Shown one piece after another: positions 1 through 5,798 of a DNA stretch of 8,414 nt. The stretch spans positions 1 to 8,414 of the forward strand of contig JBOHAD010000090.1 in NCBI GenBank assembly GCA_050697555.1. Reading direction: 5' to 3'. Position 1 is the first letter of the stretch. Every line of letters begins with the position of its first letter. Source of the DNA: DASQWP01 sp050697555 (GTDB lineage Bacteria; Actinomycetota; Thermoleophilia; Gaiellales; Gaiellaceae). The notes beneath the pieces were generated by a model that had not been told where the DNA came from, ran no database searches, and was given only the letters and a program-made list of their open reading frames with translations. The position numbers were made by a program, and so were the translations under genes.

Positions 1-249
1 GTGCACGCGCTCGAGATCGACGGCCACGGGATCGAGGAGGAGACCGGGGAGGTCGGGGCCGGCGAGACAGCCGAGCTCACCGTCGAGCTCACGGAGGCCG
101 GCGAGTACGAGCTCTACTGCCCGGTCGACGACCACAGGGATCGGGGCATGGAGGGCACGGTCGTCGTCGGCGGCGCCGCGGCCGGTACTCAGACGGACGA
201 CACCACCACCGACGAGACGACCACCGAGGACGACGACTACCGCTACTAG
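1..249 (+). CDS. Cupredoxin-domain protein, 3' part (5' end outside window)
   Basis: The open frame runs in from the left edge, so the true start lies upstream; the GTG at position 1 is probably an internal Val codon. The visible 82 residues are the C-terminal half of a blue-copper-type cupredoxin fold: an early VHAL segment (His2, likely first copper ligand), a beta-rich stretch ending in YELYCPVDDH, then RGMEGTVVV. Cys40, His45 and Met50 match the C-x4-H-x4-M ligand loop of plastocyanin-like domains. The domain is followed by a low-complexity Thr/Asp/Glu tail (about residues 63-79) and YRY. Such proteins are normally exported and carry electrons or bind copper at the cell surface; export cannot be checked because the N-terminus is missing. 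The physiological partner is unknown. Confidence 0.85.
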   Translation: MHALEIDGHGIEEETGEVGAGETAELTVELTEAGEYELYCPVDDHRDRGMEGTVVVGGAAAGTQTDDTTTDETTTEDDDYRY

Positions 250-298
250 GGGTAGGCACCGCTCGTTTCGGCGCCGGAGCAGCGGGCATCGTCTCCGC

Positions 299-305
299 AA
301 GGAGG
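299..305 (+). promoter_or_regulatory. Strong Shine-Dalgarno of the PRC-barrel gene
   Basis: AAGGAGG lies 8 nt before the ATG at 314. It fixes the start of the PRC-barrel gene and contrasts with neighbouring lead genes, which have no Shine-Dalgarno. Confidence 0.85.
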
Positions 306-313
306 CGATACGC

Positions 314-760
314 ATGCTCGAGACGTACTCGCAGGAAGAATTGACCCCGCTCGTCGGGCACGAGGTCGTCGACGCCAACGGGAAGTCAGTCGGCTACGTC
401 GATCTCCTGTTCGCGGACGACGCAACCGGGCGGCCGGAATGGCTAGGTCTCTGGAACGGGGTGTGGGGCACGCGCCCACGCGTGCTCGTGCCGCTCCGCG
501 GCGTCGAGCTCGTCGAGGACGAGCTCAGGATCCCGTGGACGGACGACGTGGTCAAGGACGCGCCCACCTACGACGAGGAGGACGACCGCGGTCTCTTCGG
601 TGACGACTCGGACGCCATCGGCATCTCGCCGGGGAAGGAGCGCGAGGCGTACGCGCACTACGGCGTCGAGCCGCTGGCGGCCGCGCCCGAGGGCGACCGG
701 CGCGTCCGCTTCCGCGCGCTCGTGATCGACCTGCGCGCGCCCGGCGCGACGCGCGGCTAG
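314..760 (+). CDS. PRC-barrel domain protein
   Basis: A 148-residue soluble protein with no signal peptide or membrane segment. Residues about 9-80 form a PRC-barrel-like domain: EELTPLVGHEVVDANGKSVG followed by YVDLLFADDATGRPEWLGL, a G-rich turn, RVLVPLRGVELVEDELRIPW and the typical end DVVKDAPTY. The rest is acidic and ends in a segment with the SPGKEREAYAHYGVEP pattern seen after PRC barrels in many actinobacterial proteins. PRC barrels serve in photosynthetic reaction centres, RNA processing (RimM) and stress-linked proteins; the role here is not identifiable. The start is set by AAGGAGG. The stop TAG lies within the CTAG that opens the long inverted repeat at 757-939. Confidence 0.85.
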   Translation: MLETYSQEELTPLVGHEVVDANGKSVGYVDLLFADDATGRPEWLGLWNGVWGTRPRVLVPLRGVELVEDELRIPWTDDVVKDAPTYDEEDDRGLFGDDSDAIGISPGKEREAYAHYGVEPLAAAPEGDRRVRFRALVIDLRAPGATRG

Positions 761-939
761 ATGATTGATCGAAAATTGACCGGAAACCGTGGCACCGCCG
801 GACGACGCCCGTGACGCGTCGCCTGACACCACGCTCGTTCCTCACCCGTACCTTCCAGGTACGGGCTGCGGATGATCGCGGCCTCAGGCTCGGTCACAGA
901 CGACCCCGCCGGCACCACACTTTCCGATCAACCATCTAG
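757..939. repeat. Long imperfect inverted repeat between convergent genes
   Basis: Outer ends: CTAGATGATTGATCGAAAA (757-775) and, read on the minus strand from 939, CTAGATGGTTGATCGGAAA; 17 of 19 bases agree. The inner arms 776-853 and 857-931 also match along most of their length around a 3-nt loop (854-856), with a perfect 9-bp core at 845-853/857-865. By hand alignment in this inner register, about 54 of 75 columns are Watson-Crick pairs; about 10 mismatches become G-U pairs only in the minus-strand RNA and about 3 only in the plus-strand RNA. The left arm carries an 11-bp tandem repeat (765-775, 776-786; 9/11 identical). In the minus direction the hairpin starts 4 nt after the stop of the propeller gene and is followed by UUUU, so it may act as its terminator or 3' UTR structure. 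A palindromic MITE-like element is the alternative. Confidence 0.75.
845..865. terminator. Perfect 9-bp hairpin core, possible bidirectional terminator
   Basis: CCCGTACCT, loop TCC, AGGTACGGG. It forms the tip of the larger inverted repeat and lies between the two convergent stop codons. There is no T-run directly beside this core, so classic intrinsic termination at the core alone is uncertain; the T-run beside the full-length hairpin lies at 772-775 as read on the minus strand. Confidence 0.5.
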
Positions 940-2117
940 GCGCCGGGGGCGGGAGGAACCCAGCCCGCGACGCGCGGGAAGGCGCCGCCGCCGTCGCCGC
1001 CCGGGTCGAACTCGCGCCTGATGTCGCCCACGGCGTTGAGCCTTGGCCCGCCGGGCAGGCGGAGGAAGAGCCACTGGTCCGCTACCGGCCAGGCGACGAG
1101 CAGCCAGCGGCCGTCCGGCGACCACTCAACCTCCTCGAGCCTGCCTTCGACTGTCTGAAGCGCGCGGCGCCGCCCGTCGTCATCGACGATCACCGCTCCC
1201 TGTTCGGTCGTCGGATCGAAGCTCGTGTACGCCAGCGTTCGCCCCGTCGGCGCGAAGCTCGCGCCCACGAGCACGTGGCCGCTCGGCAGGTCGATCGTGC
1301 GCGAGACGCGTCCGCGTCCGTCGAGAAGCGGGTGCCGGTCGCCTCTCGTCACGGCGAGGAGCCGACGTCCGTCCGCCGACCAGACGAGCTGACGAACTCC
1401 CCGGAGCGGGCGCGAGCGCCAGAGCTCACGCCGGGAGTCGACGGCCACGACGTGGACGCGGCCGCGTGGATCTGCATAAGCGAGCACGTGACCGTCACCT
1501 GGCTTCCACGCCGGGGCGACAGGCGCGACGCTCCGGGCCAGCAGCCGGTCGGGCGCGCCGTCTCCAGCGACCACGCGGAGGGAGTCTCCGCTTCTGTAAG
1601 CGACGCGGGTGTCCAGGCCGCCCCCGGACCAGCGAGGATCGCTCACGGCGGCCGAGCGGGAGACCGACCAGCGCACGCCCCCCTGCTCCGGCTCGAGCGC
1701 GACGAGCCGGCGACCGCTGGTGGCGATGACGAAGAAGCCTCGCGGAGACCAGGACGCGTCGTCGTACTCGCCGAGCCGGCGCTTCGTCCCGTCCGGATTG
1801 ACCACCCACGTCCCCTGCTCGGACGTGACGAGAACTCGGCCGGCCGCCGGGAGCCGAGCGAGCGCCGGCTGCGGAGGCTCCTCGCCTCGCACGTTGTCGC
1901 GGATCCAGTCGCCGAGCGCCCGTCCGGGAGGGCTGAGCGCGGCCGCGACGAGCGCCGCGAGCACGGCGAGGGCCAGGACCGGCCGCAGGCCGCGCCGGCG
2001 CGAGACCGGCTCGCGCTCGGCGTAGGCCGTGCGCACGACGCTCCACGCGCGGCGCTGGGCATCCAGCTCGTCGGGAACCGGCGTTGTGAGAAAGAGGCGG
2101 CCGAGCTCCGGGTCCAT
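936..2117 (-). CDS. One-TM protein with external PD40/TolB-like propeller, ECF sigma operon partner
   Basis: A 393-residue protein. Residues 1-43 are charged and probably cytoplasmic, 44-61 form one hydrophobic helix (LRPVLALAVLAALVAAAL), and the conserved-looking RALGDWIRDNVRG follows. From about residue 80 there are six PD40/WD-like repeats with the WSPDG pattern (ASWSPRG, DPRWSGG, PAWKPGD, LVWSADG, ASFAPTG, VEWSPDG), fitting a six-bladed TolB-like propeller outside the membrane. No cysteine and no HxxxCxxC zinc anti-sigma motif was seen. It directly follows the ECF sigma gene: GTGATG puts the sigma TGA across this start. I chose ATG 2117 because GGAGG lies 7 nt before it; GTG 2120 (4-nt overlap, 394 aa) is the alternative. 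Role inferred: membrane sensor or anti-sigma partner of that sigma factor. Confidence 0.85.
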   Translation of the reverse strand: MDPELGRLFLTTPVPDELDAQRRAWSVVRTAYAEREPVSRRRGLRPVLALAVLAALVAAALSPPGRALGDWIRDNVRGEEPPQPALARLPAAGRVLVTSEQGTWVVNPDGTKRRLGEYDDASWSPRGFFVIATSGRRLVALEPEQGGVRWSVSRSAAVSDPRWSGGGLDTRVAYRSGDSLRVVAGDGAPDRLLARSVAPVAPAWKPGDGHVLAYADPRGRVHVVAVDSRRELWRSRPLRGVRQLVWSADGRRLLAVTRGDRHPLLDGRGRVSRTIDLPSGHVLVGASFAPTGRTLAYTSFDPTTEQGAVIVDDDGRRRALQTVEGRLEEVEWSPDGRWLLVAWPVADQWLFLRLPGGPRLNAVGDIRREFDPGGDGGGAFPRVAGWVPPAPGA

Positions 2118-2662
2118 CACGGCTCCTCCGTGGGAATACGCTCGGCGAGCGCGTCGAGACCTCGGCGAAGGCGGGAGTTCACGGTGCCGCGCGGAACGTC
2201 GAGGATGCCGGCGATCTCACCCGGCGAGTAGTCGAGCAGGTAGCGCAGCACGATCACGGCGCGGTGCTCGGGCGAGAGCGAGGCGAGGGCGTCGACGACG
2301 CCCGCGGAGAGCTCTCGTGGGTTCCGCGGCTCCGGCGGGGCGGGAGCGTGCTCGAGCACCGCCTCGCCGCCGACCTCGCGCCGCAGGGTGCGTGCGCGGG
2401 CCCAGTCGATCGCGCGGTTGACGACGATCCGGTGCAGCCACGGGCCGAAGGGGCGGCGGCGGTCGAAGCCGTCCAGGGCACGCACGGCTGCAAGGAACGC
2501 CTCCTGCGCGATGTCCTCCGCGGCCGCCGCGTCGTGGACGACGAGGTAGGCCGCCCGGTAGGCGCGCGGCCAGTGGTTGCGAAACAGGGCCTCGAGGTCG
2601 GAGGCCGACCCCGCCTGAGCTCCCCGAACCCAGGCGCGCTCGTCGCGGCCAGCGCTCGCCAT
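2117..2662 (-). CDS. ECF-type RNA polymerase sigma factor (sigma-70 family)
   Basis: A 181-residue protein. Region 2 spans about residues 21-90: DLEALFRNHWPRAYRAAYLV, then AEDIAQEAFLAAVRAL and FGPWLHRIVVNRAIDWARAR, the core-binding and -10 recognition helices. A variable Pro-rich linker (about 95-120) leads to region 4, residues about 124-176, with LSPEHRAVIVLRYLLDYS, GEIAGILDVPRGTVNSRLRR as the helix-turn-helix for the -35 element. No region 1.1 or 3, and no extra C-terminal domain such as SnoaL, so it is a plain ECF sigma. I start it at ATG 2662; a longer frame to 2941 would run through the divergent zinc-ribbon gene and has no sigma homology. Its partner gene overlaps its stop codon. Likely controls an envelope or stress response through the downstream propeller protein (inference). 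Confidence 0.93.
   Translation of the reverse strand: MASAGRDERAWVRGAQAGSASDLEALFRNHWPRAYRAAYLVVHDAAAAEDIAQEAFLAAVRALDGFDRRRPFGPWLHRIVVNRAIDWARARTLRREVGGEAVLEHAPAPPEPRNPRELSAGVVDALASLSPEHRAVIVLRYLLDYSPGEIAGILDVPRGTVNSRLRRGLDALAERIPTEEP
2124..2129 (-). promoter_or_regulatory. Shine-Dalgarno inside the sigma-factor 3' end
   Basis: GGAGGA, 6-7 nt before ATG 2117 and within the last codons of the sigma gene. It favours ATG 2117 over GTG 2120 and suggests translational coupling of sigma factor and propeller protein. Confidence 0.75.
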
Positions 2663-2671
2663 CGCGTGCTG

Positions 2672-2677
2672 ACTATA
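2672..2677 (-). promoter_or_regulatory. Putative -10 of the sigma operon
   Basis: On the minus strand TATAGT ends 9 nt before ATG 2662, so transcription would begin at or very near the start codon. No good TTGACA lies 16-18 nt upstream. However, GGACC (2697-2701) sits 17 nt before CGTA (2676-2679), loosely like a GGAAC/CGT ECF promoter, which would allow autoregulation. Prediction by eye only. Confidence 0.45.
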
Positions 2678-2726
2678 CGAGCGGGATCCACGCTCCGGTC
2701 CATCGCCGAGGGTACGGCTGCGCAGC

Positions 2727-2755
2727 TTGCGGAGGTCCCGGGCGCGTCGTACGCT
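2727..2755 (+). promoter_or_regulatory. Putative promoter of the zinc-ribbon gene
   Basis: TTGCGG (2727-2732), 17-nt spacer, TACGCT (2750-2755), then 9 nt to ATG 2765. There is no Shine-Dalgarno, so the transcript is probably leaderless. It faces the sigma promoter within the 102-bp divergent spacer. Confidence 0.5.
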
Positions 2756-2764
2756 TCGGGCAAG

Positions 2765-3088
2765 ATGCGCACCTGCGCGAGCTGCCGCGGGGAGATGGAG
2801 GAGCGTTTCCGCTTCTGCCCCTGGTGCGGCGCGGCGCAGCGCCTGAAGATCGTGGATTTCTTCCGCGCGCATCCGTCGATCGACGGCGACAGGGGAAAGG
2901 CGTTGCGCGTTTCCCGCTATCTCGGCGGGCAGCTCGCGCACGTCCGCTTCAGCGTCTGGAACGAGTCCGCGCGCTCGATGCGGGCGGAGGCGGCCGTCTC
3001 GCTCGACGAGGAGGAGGCGGAGCGGCTCGCGCGCTTCCTCGCCGATCCCGCCGCCGTCCGGGAGGAGGCCGAGACCCCGCTACCCTAG
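2765..3088 (+). CDS. Small zinc-ribbon protein with possible PC4-like C-terminus
   Basis: A 107-residue soluble protein. The N-terminus is a zinc ribbon: CASC (Cys4, Cys7) and CPWC (Cys18, Cys21), 10 residues apart. After a linker, residues about 45-93 read LRVSRYLGGQLAHVRFSVWN, then a short loop, AAVSLDEEEAERLARFLAD. This order (RVS-x-Y-x-G strand, VR-x-x-x-W strand, V-S-L strand, then a C-terminal helix) resembles the PC4/p15 single-strand-binding fold; the resemblance is by eye and weak. The start is ATG 2765, just before the first zinc knuckle, supported by TTGCGG-N17-TACGCT upstream. It is divergent from the sigma gene and its stop lies 4 nt before pncA, so the two may be co-transcribed. 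Function unknown; nucleic-acid binding is a guess. Confidence 0.8.
   Translation: MRTCASCRGEMEERFRFCPWCGAAQRLKIVDFFRAHPSIDGDRGKALRVSRYLGGQLAHVRFSVWNESARSMRAEAAVSLDEEEAERLARFLADPAAVREEAETPLP
3081..3086 (+). promoter_or_regulatory. Putative -10 of pncA, overlapping the upstream stop
   Basis: TACCCT ends 6 nt before GTG 3093 and shares its last base with the TAG of the zinc-ribbon gene. The spacing fits a leaderless transcript starting at the GTG. No -35 is evident. Confidence 0.4.
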
Positions 3089-3092
3089 GGTC

Positions 3093-3695
3093 GTGGACGC
3101 CCTCCTCGTCGTCGACTTCCAGAACGACTTCACCCCCGGGGGTGCGCTCGCCGTTCCCGAGGGGGACGAGATCGGAGGCCCGATCGGCGACCTGCTCGAC
3201 TCCTTCGACCTCGTCGTCGCCACGCGGGACTGGCACCCGCCGGAGCACGGTTCCTTCAGCGGCGTCGAGGTCGATCCCGCTTCCTGGAAGGGCACCGATC
3301 CGCCCTCGATCTGGCCCGTTCACTGTGTCCAGGGCACGAAGGGCGCCGAGCTCCATCCCTCGCTCGACCGAGCGAAGGTCGACGTCGTCATCGACAAGGG
3401 CCAGGACCCGGCGAGCCAGGGGTACTCCGGCTTCCAGGACACGCGCCTGGGAGACCTCCTCCGCGAGCGCGCTGTCGACCGGCTCTTCGTCACCGGTCTC
3501 GCCACCGACTACTGCGTCAAGAACACGGTCCTCGACGCGCTCGAGCTCGGCTTCGACGTCACCGTCGTCGAGGATGCGATCCGCGGGGTGGAGGTCAACA
3601 CCGGCGACTCGGAGCGCGCGCTAGAGGAGATGCGCGCGGCGGGCTCCGAGCTCGCGTCCTCGGACGCGATCAAGCGGGTCAAGACGACCGCCTAA
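3093..3695 (+). CDS. pncA: Nicotinamidase / pyrazinamidase (isochorismatase family)
   Basis: It hydrolyses nicotinamide to nicotinate and ammonia in NAD salvage, in the cytoplasm. The 200 residues match the family length. Visible active site: Asp8 in LLVVDFQNDF, Lys102 in VIDKGQDP, and Cys141 in ATDYCVKNT form the Asp-Lys-Cys triad. Asp46, His48 and His52 (RDWHPPEHGSF) with His77 (WPVHCVQG) match the metal site of PncA enzymes. The cis-peptide region before the nucleophile (TGLATDYC) is also intact. The GTG start at 3093 directly precedes the conserved first strand. It lies 4 nt after the zinc-ribbon gene, but a TACCCT hexamer 6 nt before the GTG may give it its own leaderless promoter. All key residues are present, so it should be active; the function is well supported. 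Confidence 0.95.
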   Translation: MDALLVVDFQNDFTPGGALAVPEGDEIGGPIGDLLDSFDLVVATRDWHPPEHGSFSGVEVDPASWKGTDPPSIWPVHCVQGTKGAELHPSLDRAKVDVVIDKGQDPASQGYSGFQDTRLGDLLRERAVDRLFVTGLATDYCVKNTVLDALELGFDVTVVEDAIRGVEVNTGDSERALEEMRAAGSELASSDAIKRVKTTA

Positions 3696-3734
3696 GGGCA
3701 GGACTTCTCGGGCGGTGGGCTCCGTATTCGCGGC

Positions 3735-5030
3735 GTGAGGATCGCCGCCGCGCTCACCGCCGCGCTTCTCCTGGCCGCGTGCTCTGGTGATCGGTCGTCG
3801 CCTCCTCCGGCCGAGGCGCCTCGCTCCGTGGTCGGCGTCGTCTGGGGGGAAGACGACGCGTCGTTCGTCGCCAGGCTCGACGCCCGCTCGCTCGAGCCTC
3901 TGCCCGGACCGCGTGCCCCACTCGGCCACGCGGGAGGGTCCTGGGCCCTCTCCCCCGATGGGTCACAGGTCGTCTTCGCCGGCTACAGGGCGATCCGCGT
4001 CATCGAGCTCGACCGCATGCGCGTGCTAGCAGACATTCCCGGGCGCGGAGACTTCGGCGCCGTCGCGTGGCCCGAGCCGCGGCGGGTCCTCCTCGCCACC
4101 GGCTTCAACTGGGAGATCGGCGTCGATGCGGTCGCCGTAGATCCTGTTGCGCGGCGCGTCCTCTTCCGGCGGTCGCTCGGCGGCTCCCTACTGCGCTTCG
4201 TCCGCACCGAGCGCGGACTTCTCCTGCTCCTCGGCCCACGCTCCGAAGGAATCGGCGCCGCGCGGCTCGCGGTCTTCTCGGCCGACGGAAGCATTCGCGT
4301 GCTCCACCTCGACCACGTCCGCGCCGGCTTCGAGCACGAGGAGCTCGAGGGCGGATTCACCGTCGATCATTACCGCACGCCCGCGCTCGCGGTCGACGAG
4401 TCTCGGGAGACGGCGTTCGTCGTGACCGCGCAGGACGTTGTCGCCGAGGTCGATCTTCGGACACTCGGGATCACCTACCACGAGCTCCGCGAGAAGACCT
4501 CGCTGCTCGGCCGGCTACGAAACTGGGTGGAGCCCCCCGCCGAGGCGAAGGGCGCGAGCGATGGATCGGTGCGAAGCGCAGTTTGGCTCGGGAACGGTCT
4601 TTTGGCCGTCGCCGGGTTCGATGACCACGCCTCCTTCGATCACGAAGGGAACCAAACCCAGAGGACCACCCCGGCCGGGGTTGCACTCGTCGACACGCGG
4701 ACGTGGTCGAAGCGGACGCTCGAACCGGCGGGGACGGCGGCAGCACTGGCCGGCGGCCTCCTCTTCGCCTACGGGAGCCGCTGGAACTCGGAGACCGGCG
4801 TCTCCGAAGGTGCAGGGCTGAGCGCCTTCGACCGCGCCGGCGAGAGGCTCTTTCGGCTCTTCGGCGACGAGCCCGTGTGGGACGTACAGGCAGCCGGGCC
4901 GTTCGCCTATGTGAGCTTCGACGGCTCCTGCGACGGGCGGATCGTCGACCTCAGAGCCGGCGAGGTGCTCGGCGGGCGTGAGCCGGAGGACTTGTGCAAC
5001 CGCTCGCTTCTCGTCTCACCCGACGGGTAG
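3735..5030 (+). CDS. Propeller-type lipoprotein
   Basis: A 431-residue protein. The N-terminus MRIAAALTAALLLAAC is a lipoprotein signal with lipobox LAAC, so Cys16 is the likely lipidated residue and the mature protein sits on the outer face of the membrane. The rest is beta-rich with PD40/YVTN-like repeats: SWALSPDGSQVVFAG (69-83), IRVIELDRMRVLADIPG (88-103), DAVAVDPVARRVLFRRSLGG, FSADGSIRVLHLD, VALVDTRTWSKRTLEPAG and RIVDLRAGEVLGG. Besides Cys16 the only cysteines are Cys399 and Cys421, bracketing the last blade strand. The protein stops abruptly at LLVSPDG, the motif that usually opens a further strand, and its 3' end overlaps the convergent M14 gene by 15 bp. GTG 3735 is chosen from the signal peptide. 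The substrate or ligand is unknown. Confidence 0.85.
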   Translation: MRIAAALTAALLLAACSGDRSSPPPAEAPRSVVGVVWGEDDASFVARLDARSLEPLPGPRAPLGHAGGSWALSPDGSQVVFAGYRAIRVIELDRMRVLADIPGRGDFGAVAWPEPRRVLLATGFNWEIGVDAVAVDPVARRVLFRRSLGGSLLRFVRTERGLLLLLGPRSEGIGAARLAVFSADGSIRVLHLDHVRAGFEHEELEGGFTVDHYRTPALAVDESRETAFVVTAQDVVAEVDLRTLGITYHELREKTSLLGRLRNWVEPPAEAKGASDGSVRSAVWLGNGLLAVAGFDDHASFDHEGNQTQRTTPAGVALVDTRTWSKRTLEPAGTAAALAGGLLFAYGSRWNSETGVSEGAGLSAFDRAGERLFRLFGDEPVWDVQAAGPFAYVSFDGSCDGRIVDLRAGEVLGGREPEDLCNRSLLVSPDG

Positions 5031-5723
5031 GAGCCGCCTCACGGCGTGAGCATGGCGACCCGCGGCGGCGTCCGAAAGCGGCCCCGCGGCGAGCTCCACG
5101 ACGAAGGAGCTCGCCCGCCGGAAGCGGTGGTTCTGCCAGTTCGGGGCCGTCCCGTTCGGCCAGCGGAGCGAGCGGTACGGCTCCCGCGCGAGGCGGGCGT
5201 ACCGGCGCGCCATCCGGCGGCTGTGGCCCCAGGCGCGCACGAGCGCCTGCGGCTGGTGGTACCAGATCGTCACGTCCGGCCGGATGCGGCGGACCAGGTC
5301 GCGGGCGAGGCGCGTCTCCGGCTCCGACCAGGGCCGCGGGCCCGAATACTGAGGATCCCAGCGCTGCCCGATCGGGATCCATTCGGAGCGGAAGTTGCGG
5401 TTGAGGTCGACTCCGCGCGCGTTCTGGCGCACGCGCAGGCGCCGCCCGTCGGGATTGACGGCGTGGATGACCCAGAGGTCGATCTGGCGCGGCCGCCTTC
5501 CCTGGACGAGGCGTCGAGTGATCCTGATGCCCGCGCACTCGTTGCCGTGGATGCAGCCGACGACGAGGATTCGTCGCGGGCTCGAGAAGTTCCCGACGCG
5601 GTGCACTCGGATCGGCCGCTCCTGCACCGAGTAGCCGAGCAGCTCCCGGCGGTGCTCGCCGGCCCCGGCCGGGCCGGGAAGCACGAGCGCGAGCGCGGCG
5701 GAGAGAATCGTGCCGAGACCCAT
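5016..5723 (-). CDS. Secreted M14-family zinc carboxypeptidase (MpaA/DUF2817-like)
   Basis: A 235-residue protein. Residues 1-22 form a signal peptide (hydrophobic SAALALVLPGPAGA). The catalytic domain keeps the M14 site: His59 and Glu62 in CIHGNE, the substrate-binding Asn108-Arg109 in GVDLNRNF, the third zinc ligand His156 in WYHQP, and the catalytic Glu210 in FVVELAAG. M14 enzymes of this compact type include murein tripeptide amidases that cut the D-Glu/diaminopimelate bond, so peptidoglycan peptides are a likely substrate (inference). ATG 5723 is chosen because the signal peptide starts there; AGGAG precedes it at an unusually short 2 nt. The gene is divergent from the MepA-like gene, 75 bp away, and its last 15 bp overlap the 3' end of the lipoprotein gene. 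Confidence 0.9.
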   Translation of the reverse strand: MGLGTILSAALALVLPGPAGAGEHRRELLGYSVQERPIRVHRVGNFSSPRRILVVGCIHGNECAGIRITRRLVQGRRPRQIDLWVIHAVNPDGRRLRVRQNARGVDLNRNFRSEWIPIGQRWDPQYSGPRPWSEPETRLARDLVRRIRPDVTIWYHQPQALVRAWGHSRRMARRYARLAREPYRSLRWPNGTAPNWQNHRFRRASSFVVELAAGPLSDAAAGRHAHAVRRLLPVG

Positions 5724-5731
5724 AGCTCCTC

Positions 5732-5741
5732 GTACGCGTAC
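5732..5741. promoter_or_regulatory. Palindrome GTACGCGTAC upstream of the M14 gene
   Basis: A perfect 10-bp palindrome 8 nt upstream of the M14 start codon, where its promoter -10 or an operator would lie. Function is inferred from position only. Confidence 0.35.
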
Positions 5742-5751
5742 CCTTGTCCCC

Positions 5752-5766
5752 GAGGTCCGGGACCTC
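5752..5766. promoter_or_regulatory. Operator-like dyad between divergent peptidase genes
   Basis: GAGGTCC-G-GGACCTC, a perfect 7-bp inverted repeat with a 1-bp centre. It lies near the middle of the 75-bp spacer between the M14 and M74 genes, where one dimeric regulator could act on both promoters. Confidence 0.45.
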
Positions 5767-5782
5767 ACCTCGCCCCTGAGCG

Positions 5783-5788
5783 TACTAC
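5783..5788 (+). promoter_or_regulatory. Weak putative -10 of the MepA-like gene
   Basis: TACTAC ends 10 nt before the TTG start at 5799. No Shine-Dalgarno precedes the start, so a leaderless or near-leaderless transcript is possible. Weak match. Confidence 0.3.
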
Positions 5789-5798
5789 TCGCAGCCCC

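Noticed and set aside
1..3. GTG at the first base as the cupredoxin start
   Set aside because: The first copper-ligand strand is already under way at residue 2, so the gene must begin upstream of the window.
1275..2231. Long plus-strand open frame of 318 codons antisense to the sigma-operon propeller gene
   Set aside because: Arg/Pro/Ala-rich shadow typical of high-GC DNA; it covers recognisable PD40 and sigma coding sequence on the other strand.
2717..2726. Palindrome GCTGCGCAGC in the sigma/zinc-ribbon spacer
   Set aside because: 10-bp GC palindromes are frequent by chance at this base composition, and it overlaps no clear promoter element except the edge of a presumed -35.
2663..2941. 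N-terminal extension of the sigma factor frame
   Set aside because: No sigma homology, and it runs antisense through the zinc-ribbon gene, whose CxxC pairs are clear.
5046..5798. N-terminal extension of the MepA-like frame
   Set aside because: It reads antisense through the M14 catalytic domain; a clean signal peptide begins at TTG 5799.
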